From Symbiodinium natans (Eukaryota > Sar > Dinophyceae > Suessiales > Symbiodiniaceae), in the NCBI GenBank assembly GCA_905221605.1, contig CAJNDS010002525.1, forward strand, positions 316,476 to 380,475: 64,000 bases of DNA. The letters run 5' to 3'. Both the position numbers and the translations under genes were made by a program. The notes beneath the pieces were generated by a model that did no database searches, was not told the origin of the DNA, and saw only the letters and a list, made by a program, of their open reading frames with translations. The stretch's first letter is position 1, and each line of letters begins with the position of its first letter. Positions 1 through 12,910 of the stretch are shown here, in pieces.

Positions 1-410
1 TTTCACGCCCATTCTGATGATTTAGAACATGTTTTTCCCCCTATCCTATCATGTCCCTCCCCCCGTCGCCAAGACCAGAGTCAGCCAATTCTATCTCATT
101 GTGTCCTTTGGTCCCTTCTCCGCTTCTCTTTCCTGCCTATCCAGTCCGCCACTGCCCGAAAAGAAAAAGCAAAGGTAAGAGCTGACAAAGGAAGATGCTT
201 GGAAATGGACGGTGAGAGCTCTACATACTCTCCGCTCATTTCCCCTGTGGTTCTGTCCTTGTACTTTGTCAGGTTCGTCTTCTCTCTTTCAACGAGAAGA
301 AGAGCAAGAAAGGGCGCTCTCTGTCTCAACCCTAAACCCCAAACCCTAAACCCTAAACCGTCAAGGGTCGCAAGGACATAAGGACTCAGGCTTCGAGCCA
401 CCTCCCCACT

Positions 411-568
411 GGAGGTTCAGGGGTACTTAGTAACCAATTATAACCCACTTATAAGCCCCCTAAGTACCCTAAATAGGGTTGTAATTGGGCTATAAGGACA
501 GTTATAACCCACCTATAATTGGGATATAAGGACAGTTGTATTTGGGTTGCTAAGTACCATGAACCTCC
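411..568. mobile_element. MITE-A, best preserved copy
   Basis: Imperfect terminal inverted repeats of about 27 bp (GGAGGTTCA...ACTTAG and its complement ending TGAACCTCC) flank about 100 bp. The interior holds repeated CCAATTATAACCC-like words, themselves in inverted arrangement. No coding capacity. Related copies lie near 22196, 24095, 26260 and 28859, and the retrotransposon at 13248 sits in another. Small non-autonomous DNA transposon is the simplest reading; the mobilising enzyme is not identified. Confidence 0.6.
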
Positions 569-1173
569 AAGTACCGGCCTCACCAATGCCCGCAAAGGCT
601 GCCATGGAGAGCAGGACGTTCCTGGCACAAACCTCCGTGGCTCTTTGGGAGATTTGGGTTTAGGGTTTATAGGGTTTATAGGGTTTAGGGTTTAGGGTTT
701 GGGGTTTGGGGCTTGGGGTTTGGGGTCTCGGAACTAGGGCAAAATCTCCGCATATGACTGTGAGAGGACTTGCTTTGGAGTGACGTCCGTGTCGTGCATG
801 TGCCCGCTGCGGCACCTCTGTTCTGTGATCGGGACCCTCCCCAAAAGCGCCCTAAAGCCTAAACCCTAAGCTCTAAGCCCTAAACCCTTAACCCTAAACC
901 CTAAAGCCTGAACCCTCAACCCTAAACCCTAACCAAAAAGCCATCCTGACGATGCTCCCCTTAGGACCATATTGAACATTGAACCTTCCCGTGGGTTATA
1001 GCTCAACAAACCAACCCTAAACCCTAAACCCTAAACCCTGAAACTTCAAGGGGGTGGTAGGAGTTCATGGACCATATGCCACCCAGCGGCAGTGTTTGTT
1101 CCAGAACAGCTTCCACCAGCCCTGGCAGCCTCGCAGCATCGGGGACGCATCAAACTGCAACCTCCCGGTCCCC

Positions 1174-1219
1174 GGGTTTAGGGTTTAGGGTTTAGGGTTT
1201 AGGGTTTAGGGTTTAGGGT
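1174..1219 (+). repeat. TTTAGGG array
   Basis: Six near-perfect TTTAGGG units. This is the heptamer used as telomere repeat by dinoflagellates, plants and some algae; here it is interstitial, with unique sequence on both sides. Confidence 0.9.
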
Positions 1220-1317
1220 GACATTCCAGGCCTTCGCGCCCGAGAGGAAGAGTGTTCTGGCAAACCCCAACGACTCCTCGGCGCACCCGGCTCAAAGGAG
1301 GGCACAAAGCACAAAGC

Positions 1318-1382
1318 CCTAAACCCTAAACCCTAACCCCCAAACCCTAAACCCTAAACCCTAAACCCTAAACCCCAAACCC
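1318..1382 (-). repeat. CCCTAAA array
   Basis: About nine CCCTAAA units with two CCCCAAA variants, opposite in orientation to the array 100 bp to its left. Confidence 0.85.
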
Positions 1383-3558
1383 TCAATTGGGAGAGGGGTG
1401 GAGGGGTGGTGGGGGGGTGACTCCTCTAGCTCCAACTCCTCTACTTGATGGGGGGGTATAAGCCGAGACCCAAGAGTAATTCAGGAATAAAGGCGGTGCC
1501 CTTTTTCGCTAAACAGTGGCTTATAAGGGAACCTAAACCCTAAAGAAAGGAATACGGGCATGCTCTGGGTCCTGGTATGTGATGCCCTGGTGTTCAATTT
1601 CGCGCCAGGTCTCCACGGCGCATGTCGTCCTGGCGACGTCTCCAGGGGTGTTCCTGGGACAAAGCACCGGATTCAGCAAAACCTGACCCTTAAACCGAAT
1701 CCAAAACCCTAGTCCTCAACCCTAAACCCTAAACCCAAAAACCCTAAAACACTACAACCCTACAACCCAAAAACCCTACAACTCTACAACCCTGCAACCC
1801 TACAACCCTAGAACCCTAAAACCCTAAAACCCTAAAACCCGACCCCGGGGGCTGAACTCCAAAAGCCCGAGGCAAGAAGTGGCCCTTCAAGTGAGGCCTA
1901 CTTGGAGGTTCAGGCGCAAGTAGGGTTTCGGGTTTAGGGTTGAGGGTTGAGGGTTTAGGGTTATAGGGTTTAGGGTTTAGGGTTTAAGGGGGCATTAGTA
2001 CCCCGAATAAGGTTCTAACCCGATTTCTCCCCTGGTTACCCTGTAGACCTGTATTTTAAGGGTTTTATAGGGTTCGGGGTTTGGCGTTTAGGTCCAGCTT
2101 GGGAAAGGGGCTCGTTGAAGCGCGTGTGCGCTCTAAATCTTCTGACCTTTTAACCTAAAATCTCAAGTCCTACAAACCGTAAGCCCAGGTGCATCTACTA
2201 GTAACAACCCAGTATGCCCCATAGACCCCGTCAACAACCCCGAACCCTGTCAACCCCTAAACCCTACACCAACCCCAAACCCTATCAACCCCTAAACCCT
2301 ACACCCTAAACCTGTATAAACAAACAATATGGCAAAGCCCCTGGACACCATAGCTTCAAACCGCGCTCCCAAACGAAACCTCACCAAGCGAAGCTCCGAG
2401 ACTCCCGAGATCCCTTAAATCAGGAATCGGTTTGGGGTTTAGGGTTTATGGATTTAGGCTTTAGGGTTTAGGGCTTGCTTAGAAGCTCTTTTGACTTGCA
2501 AGTCTACCTAATATCCTCTATAAACCGGATGTCAGCCCCAAAACCCACCTTACTAACCCTACTTGCTAAGTCAAAAGGGCGTCCAGTTAAGGGCTGCTTT
2601 GTAATTCATCTTAGAATCCCCGTTAAACTTCCAGGAATCTGCCCTAAACCCCAATTCCTGAACCCTAAACCCTCAACCCCGCACGTTGAGGTCTTTGGGA
2701 GCTCTGCCCAAGGCACCGTTTCGTCTTCCATCTGTACGCCCACGGCTGCTGGATCGAGACGTTGAAGGCTTCCTGCAGCATTTAGGGTTTAGTCGGGTCT
2801 AGGGCGCAGGGTGCGCCAGAATGTTGCAAGTGTGGGCCACTACCCATGGACTCCGATATGCCTTATCATCATATCAGGGACGAGGGAGGGCTCCGAAAGA
2901 AGGGGGTATCCTCTTGGGGGAGTTCCTAGACCAGCTGCGAGCAAGAACGCCTGCGTGCAACTTTTTTCGGAGAAGCACTGATGAGCAATAGGAATATTTC
3001 TATGAACGCATCAATACAAGCCCATGTGATCCCGTCCTTCTTCTTCTTGGTCGTCAATGCCGCAGGGCAGTCATAGCCCGCGGCACTAGCCACATACAGG
3101 CCCGCGGTGGATCTGGGATGAGAATGATGCAGACCAACTGCTCATTGAATGGAATGCCACGAGAATCTTCCCAAAACCCTAAACCCTAAACCCTGTTAAG
3201 AGTTTATGGCTTTTGGGATTCAGAAAGTTTAGGGTTCATGAGTCCAACGTTCGCCAAGGAGCGCGTAGCCAGCGGACGCGGCAACTTCGCCGGCGCACCT
3301 ACCTGAGGAGCTTCGGTGGCTCTATATTCCCTCTAACGCCAGTCCCCTAAAGCCCAAACGGCCTAAACCCTAAACCCTAAACTGAACCCTAAATTAAACC
3401 CTGAAGCCAAAACCGTAAACCCTAAACCGCGAACCGTAAACCGTAAACCCTAAACTCTAAACCCACCTAAAGGCCTCTTAGAACTTAGAACCATCAAAAG
3501 ACAAGCGTTGTAACTATTCCCTTGGTGGCCTGGGGTTGGCTGTTATTACACTAAGCCG

Positions 3559-3661
3559 TAGGGTTTAGGGTTTAGGGTTTATAAGGTTTAGGGTTTAGGG
3601 TTTAGGGTTTAGGGTTTAGGGTTTAGGGTTTAGGGTTTAGGGTTTAGGGTTTAGGGTTTAG
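3559..3661 (+). repeat. Long TTTAGGG array
   Basis: About fourteen TTTAGGG units with one TTTATAAGG-type interruption. It abuts MITE-B directly at its right edge. Confidence 0.9.
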
Positions 3662-3760
3662 GGGATGTTCCCCCTTTTACTCACAGTCCTTGATCGGGGG
3701 TTCTAGTACCCCCAGTTCTAATCCCTACCAAGAACTGTCAGTATAAGGGGGAACATCCCA
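3662..3760. mobile_element. MITE-B
   Basis: Arms of about 28 bp beginning GGGATGTTCCCCCTT and ending AAGGGGGAACATCCC flank a short centre, giving a 98-bp foldback element. A second full copy lies at 23328-23423 and a half copy at 9145-9193, so it is a dispersed family. Confidence 0.65.
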
Positions 3761-3842
3761 GGCTAGAACCATAATAAGAAAACGTTTGAAGTAGCCCCTT
3801 GGGGGTTTATATAAGAGCTGGCAATCTGGAGTTATAGAGTTT

Positions 3843-3961
3843 TCAAGGGAGGGGGGTTCAAGCGGGGGATGTAACCTAAAGTTTCCCTAATACTCCCCAC
3901 CACTCCCTAAGGCTCCCCTAGGTTCCCCAGGTACACACCGCCCTTGAACCCCCCTCCCTTA
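3843..3961. mobile_element. MITE-C
   Basis: Arms AAGGGAGGGGGGTTCAAG and its near-complement at the right end (CTTGAACCCCCCTCCCTT) flank about 70 bp rich in CTCCCTAA words. A diverged relative with the same interior words is at 29218-29335. Confidence 0.6.
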
Positions 3962-4141
3962 AGAACCCTACAATGGAGAGTTGGCCTTACAGTTTAGGGT
4001 TTAGGGTTTAGGGTCTAGGGTTTAGGCCTTACAGCAAAGGTGCCCCAATTGATGCTCTTCTTTGTCGCGTTTTTTCTGCGGATGTGCTGGTAGTCGAGGT
4101 CCAGATTGTGGCAAGATTCAACCGTCAAGCCTGGGCAGGCA

Positions 4142-4176
4142 GGCCCCCCCCCCCCCCCGCAAAAAAAAAAAAAAAA
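4142..4176. repeat. Poly-C then poly-A tract
   Basis: A run of about 16 C broken once by G is followed by about 16 A. Simple-sequence tract of no evident function; exact length may be affected by sequencing. Confidence 0.8.
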
Positions 4177-4683
4177 ACTAATCATACATGCTGTGTGGCG
4201 AGCATTCAAAGGTGGCACTGGCACACTCCGCCCAGCATTTTCAGCAACTGCCGCATAAACGTGGACCCGAACCGGATCGTTTCCGTGTTTTGTTGGCAGT
4301 TCACACGGCTGAACTCTCAACAATTGGCCCTTTCTACACAATGCTAAGCCACTGTTTGCTTAAGAACCCCTTCCCCCAAAATATCATACATATATATATA
4401 TACACATATACACACGTATGTCGTTCCTTATTAAGGTAATGTAAAGATTATTTGTTGGGGAGGTTTTTAAGCAGACAGTAGCAAGCCCAATCGTTATCTA
4501 GTTCAGGGTTGCGTATTCGGAGGTTCCTGCTGGAAAGCACACGGTCACTTCCAAAAAAAGATCGTCTGGTTAGGGTGTCGGGTGTCTGGATTAATGCTGG
4601 GACCCGCCCCCCTTGAGGAGTAGTGTGACCAGGCGCTTCGGAATGGTACATGGCCCTTCTGCCCCACACTGACCCCTGTAAAC

Positions 4684-4801
4684 CCAAAACCCTAAACCCT
4701 AAACCCTATAAACCCTAAACCCTATAAACCCTAAACCCTAAACCCCAAACCCTAAACCCAAAACCCTATAAACCCTATAAACCCTAAACCCCAAACCCTA
4801 C
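4684..4801 (-). repeat. CCCTAAA / CCCTATAAA mixed array
   Basis: Around sixteen units alternate between CCCTAAA and a nine-base CCCTATAAA form, with a few CCCCAAA. A local example of length variants growing inside one array. Confidence 0.8.
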
Positions 4802-5394
4802 TGTTTAGGGTTGCATGTCAACAGGCGCAGGAAAAGTCGAAGCTTTGCTTTCGCAGACACCGCTACCCGCAGAGAATGAAGGACACCTACGTCGGACTAC
4901 GTGCAAGATGAGAAAGCTCCCTAAAACCTAAACCCTAAACCCTAAACCCTAAACCCTAAACCCTAACCCTAAACCCTAAACCCTTTTGAGAAGATTTGGG
5001 CTCTGCTGCCAGTTGAGTCGCCTAGCTCGGTACCCAGCACATCCAGCTCCCATGAGACGCCCTGCGGCGGGGGTGGAGATTCTCAAAGAGGGTTGGTTTC
5101 GGGTTTCGGGTTTAGGGTTTAGGGTTTAGGGTTTAGGGTTTAGGGTTTAGGGTTAGAACCACGACATCTCAGACGCCCTAAATGCACGTCTTAGTGGATC
5201 CCGAATCCTAAACCCTAAACCCTAAACCCTAAACCCTAATTATTCAACCACGGCTGCTTCAACGACTTCAGCTTCAACTTCAGCTTTCAGCCCGGCCATG
5301 CTCACAAGACTGGAACACCACCACACCCTGAGCTGGCCGTCTCTGCTTCCAACGAAGCCTTGGGGACCACATGACCCCCAAAAGGGTGTATGCT

Positions 5395-5500
5395 TCACAT
5401 ACCTTAGGTAGTATAGGGTATATGACGATAATTTTAGGGTTCACATATCTTTCATAGGACATCTAGTAGTACAGGGTATATATAACCCCAACTTTGGGGC
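5395..5500. repeat. Short dispersed repeat with two related halves
   Basis: The words CACATACCTTAGGTAGTATAGGG... and CATAGGACATCTAGTAGTACAGGG... repeat in direct orientation about 65 bp apart, each followed by TATATGA or TATATAA. Possibly a decayed small element; no inverted ends seen. Confidence 0.35.
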
Positions 5501-7200
5501 ACTTGGTCCCCTGAAGAGCCTCCATACGACCTGCACAGCGGGCGTAGCCGCGGAACCTGGGGGCAAGTCGCCATTTCTGCCAGCGTTGGCAGGGTGTTCA
5601 GCTCAGGCAATCCATGTGCCTAACCCCAAACCCTAAACCCTAAACCCAAAAAACCTAATGCTAAACCATAAACCCTAAACCCTAACCCTAGACCCTAAAC
5701 CCTAACCCCTGAACCCCCTTGTGTGGTTACTATTAGAAGGGTGGCCCGAATATTGAGGGTGCCCAAAAAGGGGCCCGAATTTGAGTTTGAGAACTACCCA
5801 TATGGAGCCACGCAACCTACTTGGGCCTCAGCGGCAAAGTCTGCACCACATAGGTACATGGATCCTTTGGGAGAAGAGAGCCCTGACACCCGATAAAGGC
5901 TTGATGGGCCAGAGGCCCACACAACCCAAAAGCCTAGAGCCCTAAACCTTAGAGAACCTAGACAGCCTTAAAAACCGAACACCATGCATGCACACAAGCC
6001 CTAATCACCCCAAACCCTAAACCCTAAACTCTCAACCCCAAACCCCTAAACTCTGTAAACCCTAAACCCCAAGCCCTAAACCCTAAACTCTCAACCCCAA
6101 ACCCCTAAACTCTGTAAACCCTAAACCCCAGACTCTGAGAGATTCTGCAGATGGGAGGCCATTTCTGGTCGCAGCCTCGTACAGGGAGCTCCTGGAGCGC
6201 GGCCCTCCAATTCTTAGATTAAAGGGGTTTAGGGTTTAGGGTTTAGGGTTTAGGGTTTAAGGTCTAGGGTTTGGGGTTTAGGGTTTGGAGTTTAGGGTTT
6301 CGGGTTTAGGGGGTTTAGGGGGTTTAGGGTTTAGGGGGTTTGGGGTTTACAGGGTTTAGGGTCTAGGGGGTCAGGGGGAAAATATGTAGAGTTGAGGGTT
6401 TCGGATTAAAAGGTTTGGGGCAGCTAAGCCGCCTAAACCCGCAAAAAGACGGCAGCTAAGTTTGGGCGCCTGGCCTTGCAAACTCGACACGAACTCGATC
6501 GGTTCCAAGATAGGTATCCGAACCTCGCCTTGTAAACCTTATAAACCCGACAACACCTGAACCCTACACTCGTAGCCCTCTCCAAACCCGACAGGGCAGC
6601 TTAGGGTTTCGGGTAAGTTTAGGATAGGGTTTAGGGTTTAGGGTTCAGGGTTCAGGGCTTAGGGCTTGGAGTTTGGGGGTCTAAGGGCGCTCCGCCATGT
6701 ACTTTGCCGCACTGCCCGCTGAGCGGACCGTGCGCGTGGCTGCGGTTGCACACTCCATGCCGACGAGCTTCTTGTCCTGTCGGGTCGGGCCTAAGCACCC
6801 CTACTTAAACTTGGTTTAGGGGTTAGGGGGTTCGGGGTTCGGGGGTTTAGGGTTTAGGGTTTAGGGTTTGAAGCCCTAAAGCCTAAACCCGGAACCCGAA
6901 CCCCTACCCAACAAAAAGGGGCGACTACACCTAGTTTCTGAGTACCCTGGCTCTAAAAACCGTCAACCTTTCAATTATGGTAGGATTCTATATGGCCCAA
7001 AAGGTTAAAGGTTCCCTTCTCAGCTACTAAGTACAAAGTAAGGGCGCAGGTAAACCCTACCCTTGTCACCCCAAACCCCAAACCCCAAACCCCAAACCCC
7101 AAACCCCAAACCCTAAACCCTCACGTCCGGGGCCGGGCCTGACAAACCTTGAGGTCGCTTTCAATGGAGGCAGCGATGGTGCCGGCGTCCTCCGCATGTT

Positions 7201-9000
7201 GAAGAAGTGAAAATTGCTTTGAATTGATATGGGGATTGCCTAAAATAGGGGTACCTCAATGGGGTCCTTATTATAAGCAGATCCAACTATTTGGGGGACT
7301 GTATTTGGGGGTCTCCTACTTTCGTGAACCCCCCAAGTTGCTTTGAAGGTATATCAACTTTTGGTGATATAACAAACTTTAACCGGTCAGATCACTACAT
7401 GATTAAACCTCTACAAAATGCTAAGATGCCAGCCTGTCATTTAGCATTCTTACTCGCAAAAGAAGCAATTGAGAATGGCTAAGAATTAGATTTAGCACAT
7501 TAACGCCGTTGGATTTTGGTTGGTGGCAGCGTTCTTTCTACAACCGCAAAAACAAGTCAGCTGCCTTACCGTCTCCTTTAATTTAATGTGCCATTTCTTT
7601 CACCAGAAAGTTTTCAAACGGTGGACGAAATATGGCGAATCCAGACGAGAAAACGAAGAGTCCATAGACAGACAACCAACAGATCCAACCGAATGTACTT
7701 TTGAGGATGATGGGTCAACAGTGAGTGGTGATGCTGCGTTAATTCTACGTGACAGCAAAAAGGGTGCAAGTTAGCCAGACTTTCAAATCCATAAACTTCC
7801 ACGAATTTCAGCTCGGTAATGTGTTGCATGTCCGGTGCAATTTAATCAAGTTTTGAACAGGTTTAGCCAACCATTGTATCACTAAGAGGGTCAGGATAAA
7901 CTCACTTCATATTCAGGTGGCAGTGGGGGGGGGGTCAAGTTCAACAAAGCATCCGGTTATTTCGGCTTTACTTCATCTCCTCATATATGTTTCATGTTGT
8001 CTGCTTTCTCACCAAACTTGAAATCAGTTCGTACACGTCGCGCCGCAAACTGTGCATTATTTTTAGAAATCAATCTCAAAAACTAGCATCCAGCTTAATT
8101 GTGGAATTGCAGTAGAATTAGTAAATCCAGGCTCAAAACATGCATTTTCGAAACGATCTTACCTGAAAGAAATAGCCAAACTCTTCTACAAGTTTGCCAA
8201 TGTTTTCAGTTATGTTGGTAATTATCATCTGGGTATTACAAGCATTATGCATTGTAATGGCGACCTCTGATATTAAGTGTAGAGACCAACAAATCAAAGT
8301 TGATATGCTGTGGTTTATTCAAGCTGCAATGTATCCAACCTTACTAAATGTGCTTTATTTGGCTGCAAATCCAACAACATGAGTATATTGATTATTGGTA
8401 TATTATCGTGAAGAATTATTCACTCATCTTCAACAGACATATATATATATATATGTGTGTGTGTGTTCACATATATATATAGGTTTAGAAGTTTAGGTAT
8501 AGTATTAAACGTGGAGACTTGCAGATCCACCATATGGGATCATTATTCATATCGCATTGAAACTGCTTGTGATTTCTGGGCCGATGCGTTAACGTATTGT
8601 AAGAGTGAATGTCCCTTCTCCTTTCATGTAAACATGCGGGCTGTTCTCTAATTGATGGTGCCTTTTGGGGGGTCCCCATTTTTACCACGGAGTCCCTGTC
8701 TCCAGGGTACGTAATTACCTGTACAGACTTTTGCCATGAGATGCCAAGCCGAAGCCACCTTCTATGCCAGGGTTTAGGTTCCAAAGGAGTCGGGGCTTTC
8801 TTGACTTGTTTTGAGGATTGGGGATTGAGGCTCACGTCCGTGATCTTGAACAATGGGGGGGCATCATGTGACAAGGACTTCGGGTTCCCAAACCATAAAC
8901 CTCAAATCCCTGTCCTTGATGATTGTCAAGATCGTCCGAGCGCAGAAGGCGGATCTCTTGCCAGCCTCCCCCCACTTCTGTGGGAGGCCACCCGGCAAGG
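7201..9000. other. AT-richer island without a recognisable gene
   Basis: Between about 7.2 and 8.9 kb telomere-like repeats are absent and base composition is more balanced to AT-rich. Short frames at 7291-7482, 7520-7774 and 8194-8382 (plus) have no recognisable domain. An AT/GT microsatellite lies at 8438-8480. The left edge (7240-7335) carries MITE-E words. It may be the inside of a larger decayed element, but I cannot define its ends. Confidence 0.5.
7240..7335. mobile_element. MITE-E related sequence
   Basis: Shares the ordered words AGGGGTACC, GGGGTCCTTATTATA and GGGGGTCT with the tandem copy at 12911-13072 and, less well, with 25755-25880 and 29705-29812. Non-coding dispersed family. 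Confidence 0.45.
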
Positions 9001-9020
9001 AACGGTCCTGAAAGTCCCCA

Positions 9021-9082
9021 AAACCCTAAACCCTAAACCCTAAACCCTAAACCCTAAACCCTAAACCCTAAACCCTAAACCC
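9021..9082 (-). repeat. CCCTAAA array
   Basis: About nine consecutive CCCTAAA units, nearly perfect. Confidence 0.9.
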
Positions 9083-9144
9083 GAGTCTCCTGAGGAAGGT
9101 ATAGGGCTTGAGGTTTTCAAGGCTTCCGGGGCTTGGTGTTGAGA

Positions 9145-9193
9145 GCTTATTCGAATCCCTATTAAGGACTGTTAGTATAAAGGGGAACGTCCC
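9145..9193. mobile_element. MITE-B half copy
   Basis: Only the right half (AAGGACTGTTAGTATAA through GGGGAACGTCCC) is present; a TTTAGGG array follows within about 5 bp. Confidence 0.5.
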
Positions 9194-9197
9194 AACT

Positions 9198-9284
9198 GGG
9201 TTTAGGGTTTAGGGTTTAGGGCTTAGGGTTTAGGGTTTAGGGTTTAGGGTTTAGGGTTTAGGGTTTAGGGTTTAGGGTTTAGGG
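9198..9284 (+). repeat. TTTAGGG array
   Basis: Twelve units, one with a GCTTAGGG variant. Confidence 0.9.
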
Positions 9285-9360
9285 TCCTGATCCGGGAAGA
9301 TGTGCAGCTGCAGCTCGCGCATGGCCGGATGCTTGAGCCTTGGCTGTAGCAGCTGGGATT

Positions 9361-9470
9361 GACTGGCTGGCTCGTAGCAGGGAATGAGGGAATTAGGGCC
9401 CTACATATACCCTTTAAGGGAGTCTACCCTACTATGAGGGGCTACTCTAGGTTTTTAGTAGGGTTTACCA
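9361..9470. mobile_element. MITE-D, diverged copy
   Basis: Starts CTGGCTGG and contains AGGGAATGAGGGAATTAGGG then CCCTACATATACC, matching the left half of the well-preserved copy at 21102-21198; the right arm is eroded. Confidence 0.45.
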
Positions 9471-12400
9471 GATCTTGTAAGGGTCTAGGGGTCTGTAGCC
9501 TTTTCATGAATCAAAGCAACCTGGGGGGGGGTATTAAAAGAATCTGCCCGTGGCGTGGGAAGCAAGACGATGCCCTACACCTCAATAAACCCTAATAAGC
9601 CCTTACAAACCCTGGAAAACCCATATAAACCCTTGCAAGCCCCCAGAAGCCCGTATATGCCCTTACAAACCCTAGTCAACCCATGAAAACTCTTAAGCCC
9701 CAATATGCCCTAGAAAAAAGCGCTTGCAGGCCCTAGCAAACCCTTATAAACTCCTATGCGCCCCCAATAATCAGCCCTTCCCAAAGCCCCGACCTTAACT
9801 CCTTGCAGCGACCACGTGCGATCCCCTTCCTTGAGTCTTAGCACCTGACCTCGCCCGATAGCCCTTAACTACTGAGGGTTTCATGGGGTAGGGTTAGATG
9901 TGGGGGAACTATGGCTATAACCGTAATTAAGGTATATACTTCTAACCCTCCTCATCCTTAAAGTGGGGAGTAGTCTTAATCTGTGAAAGACGAGTTTTGC
10001 GCAGCTATTCGGGTCGAGGACTGCTGGGAGGAGCCTAAAGTCTAAAGCCTACCCCGAATTTCCGGGATGAGCTTGTCGATTTTCTTGTTCGGGGGGTTTT
10101 GGAGCTATAGGGTTTAGGGTTTTAGGGTTTAGGTTTGGGGTTAGGGTTTAGGAGTTGGCGTTTGCGATTGGGTTGCCGGTGGGGGGGGGGGGGGGGGGGG
10201 TTAATAGAGGAGCTACCGACTTTGGAGAAGACCCTGGAAAAAGTAAATACATTTTAGGTATAAGTAGCTATACTAGGAACGCAGAGCCAATCAAAGTATG
10301 AAAGTACAGTATTCCAAAACCCTGGGGGTGGGGAGGGGGGGGGGGTGACCCGTTGAAAGATGGATCGCGAGTTGGGGAGACTTCCTTACTTGCATTACAA
10401 ACCCGAGAACGTTTAAGCCCCTAAACCCAAAACATAAACCCTGAACCCTAAACCCTTAAATCCTAAACCTCTAAACCCTGTTGTCGCGTGGCCGAGCCGA
10501 CGCTGCAGACAGGTGGCCAAAGGAAGGCCAAGGCTAGGTTCAGGCTTTATCAACCCTAACCCTAAACCCCAAAACCCCACAACCCCAAAACCCTAAACCC
10601 CCAAACCGCTAAACCCCAAACCCTAAACCCCCAAATCCCCAAATCCCCAAGCCCCTAGACCCTAATGAAGGACATCCCCTCGGAGTCTTTGGGTCTCTCT
10701 GGAGCTGGAGAGGGACTTTCGCGTAGGATGCCCGCGGTTGATGACGCCCTCCATGAGCCCATGTCCTGAACCACAAATGGAGCCCTAAACCCTAAACCCT
10801 AAACCTAAACCCAAAACCCAAAACCAAAACCCCAAAACCCAAAACCCAAAACCCTAGCCCTACACCCTACACCCTACACCCTAAACCCTAAACCCTAAAC
10901 CCTAAACCCTATAACGTAGACACCCTCAACTAAACCCTGCAGCATCCCTGATTTCGGGTTGCTGCTGCGATCCTTCTCTGAAAGAGGCTGGGGGGGGGGC
11001 ATCTGTGACAGCGGAAGCTGAAGGGAAGGCATGATCACATCATCGAAGCCCGAAGAAAGAGAACGTAACTTAGAGAACAGCCCATGCAGCTTAAACCCTA
11101 AACCCTAAACCCTAAAGCCTAAACCTACGTGTTCAGGGTGTTTGGGCTTGAGGTGCTGAGGTCCTGAGATGAGAAGAGGTCGCCAGCTCACCCGGTCCAG
11201 GTAGCCTCGGACAGGACAGACATGCTGAGCAAGGGTTCTCATCTTAAGGCAGCATACGTTCAGGCAGCATACCATCCCTAAACCCTCAACCCTCAACCCT
11301 AAACCCTCAACCCTAAACCCTAAACCCCTCACCCGCGCCTCCTTGCAGCAGGAAGCGCGTCTTCGGATGCAGATCCAAATGTCGCGCGGGGATGCGAGCA
11401 GACAGAGCGGACCTTGGGTTTAGGGTTTAGGGTTTAGGGTTCAGTGGTGCAGGGTTTAGGCTTAGGGTTTAGGGTTTAGGGTTTAGGGGTTTAGGGGTTT
11501 AGGGGTTTAGGGGCTTAGGGTATAGGGGTATAGGGTGTAGGGCTATCAAGAAGAAGAGCAGGTCAACTATAGGCTTGGGTCTGGTTATAACCTTCTTTTT
11601 TTTGAGGGGGGGGGGGGGGGGTGTATTTACAACCCTCCTTGTCATGGCCCCATGAATTTTCAGGTAGAGCTTCATGACTTGAGGGCTTTTGGGGTTCTTC
11701 GTGCCTTGGGTTAGGGCTTCGCTGTATATTACCTTGTGGCGTCGGGCTTGGTTTTTGCATGGCCTTGGAATCCTCTGGAAGACTGCTCCTCGTATCCCTT
11801 GACTTTGGGACCCTAAATTCGCACCTGCAGCTTTTACCCTTTACCCTTTACCCTTTACCCTAAACCCTAAATCCTAAACCCTCTAGATCGTGTCTGGAGT
11901 AGGGCAAAGTGCGGTCTGTACAATGCGGAGCCGGTCAGCCGCATGTTGGAGACCAAGGAAGAAAGGCCGGAGTCCGCTTCGTTGGTCGCTGCACCTGAGG
12001 CCCAACACGCCTATACACCCTAGATGACTTTATGAATACTAGGGTTTTGGGGGTTTAGGATTTAGGGTTTAGGGTTTAGGGTTTAGGGTTTTTTTTATAT
12101 ACCCCCCCCCCCAAAAAAAAAAAAAAAAGCCCATACTTGAGAACCCTTTGAGAAGGCAAGGGACCATATTAAGGGACCATAGAACTTGCCTTAGAGAGCC
12201 CAAGACGGCTAGACCCTGGGAATCCTGGAGTTTTGGGGCGAAGGGTTTAGGGTTTAAGGTTTAGGGTTTGCAGTGGCATTTTTCAACGCGAAACCCCGGA
12301 CCAAGATTTAGAGTATCCCCCGTGTTCTTCGGGCTTCCATGGGAGTTGAGCACCCCCTAAACCCTACAGACTAAAGAGCCTAAACCCTAAGCCCCTAACC

Positions 12401-12910
12401 CTAAACCCTAAACCCTAAACCCGAAACCCGAAACCCCCAAACACCTACCGAGGGGCGGCCAATCTTCACCGTGGTCTGCGGCTCTAGGTCGTCCAGTTCG
12501 TTTGGCCCCGACACGTCGCAGACTTTGGTGCCATTCCTGACGTTCACAAACAACTTGGGGATCAGGGGTTCAGGGTTTAGGGTTTAGGTTTAGGGTTGAG
12601 GGTTTAGGGTTGAGGGTTTAGGGTTTAGGGTGTAGGGTTAGTATTAGCACTGCCATTTGAAAGGTGAGCTGAAAGCCTCGACGGCATGGGCAGGCTCTGA
12701 GAGAGCCCTAAACCCTAAACCCTAAACCCTCAACCCTAAACCCTAAACCCTAAACCCTACACCCTAAACCAGGGCACCCGAGGCTCAGAAAGAAGTCCAG
12801 GAAGGACCCCCGACGCTGGCACGCGACGTGCACCCACTGCTTCAAGGGCACCTGAGCTTTGGGGGTTTAGGGTTCAGGGTTCAGGGTTTAAGGTTTAGGG
12901 TTTAGCGGTT
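9471..12910. repeat. Telomere-like repeat mosaic, no gene
   Basis: Alternating blocks of CCCTAAA/TTTAGGG and spacers. Notable pieces are an 18-base G run near 10183-10200, TTTAGGGG octamers at 11477-11520, CCCTTTA heptamers at 11830-11863, and a poly-T, poly-C, poly-A series at 12089-12128. No coding frame of protein character was found. Confidence 0.8.

Larger units (their letters stand above)
1..7200. repeat. Telomere-like repeat mosaic, no gene
   Basis: This stretch is a patchwork of short TTTAGGG or CCCTAAA blocks in both orientations, separated by 50-300 bp of unrelated sequence and small inverted-repeat elements. Open frames here are short and mostly read the repeat as LNPKP-like or GFRV-like peptides. 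I see no frame with convincing protein character and no RNA gene. Individual arrays and elements that stand out are listed separately. Confidence 0.85.

Noticed and set aside
1-5300. Window start as a true chromosome end or subtelomere
   Set aside because: Telomere-like blocks change orientation and do not increase toward the start; they continue at similar density to 34 kb.
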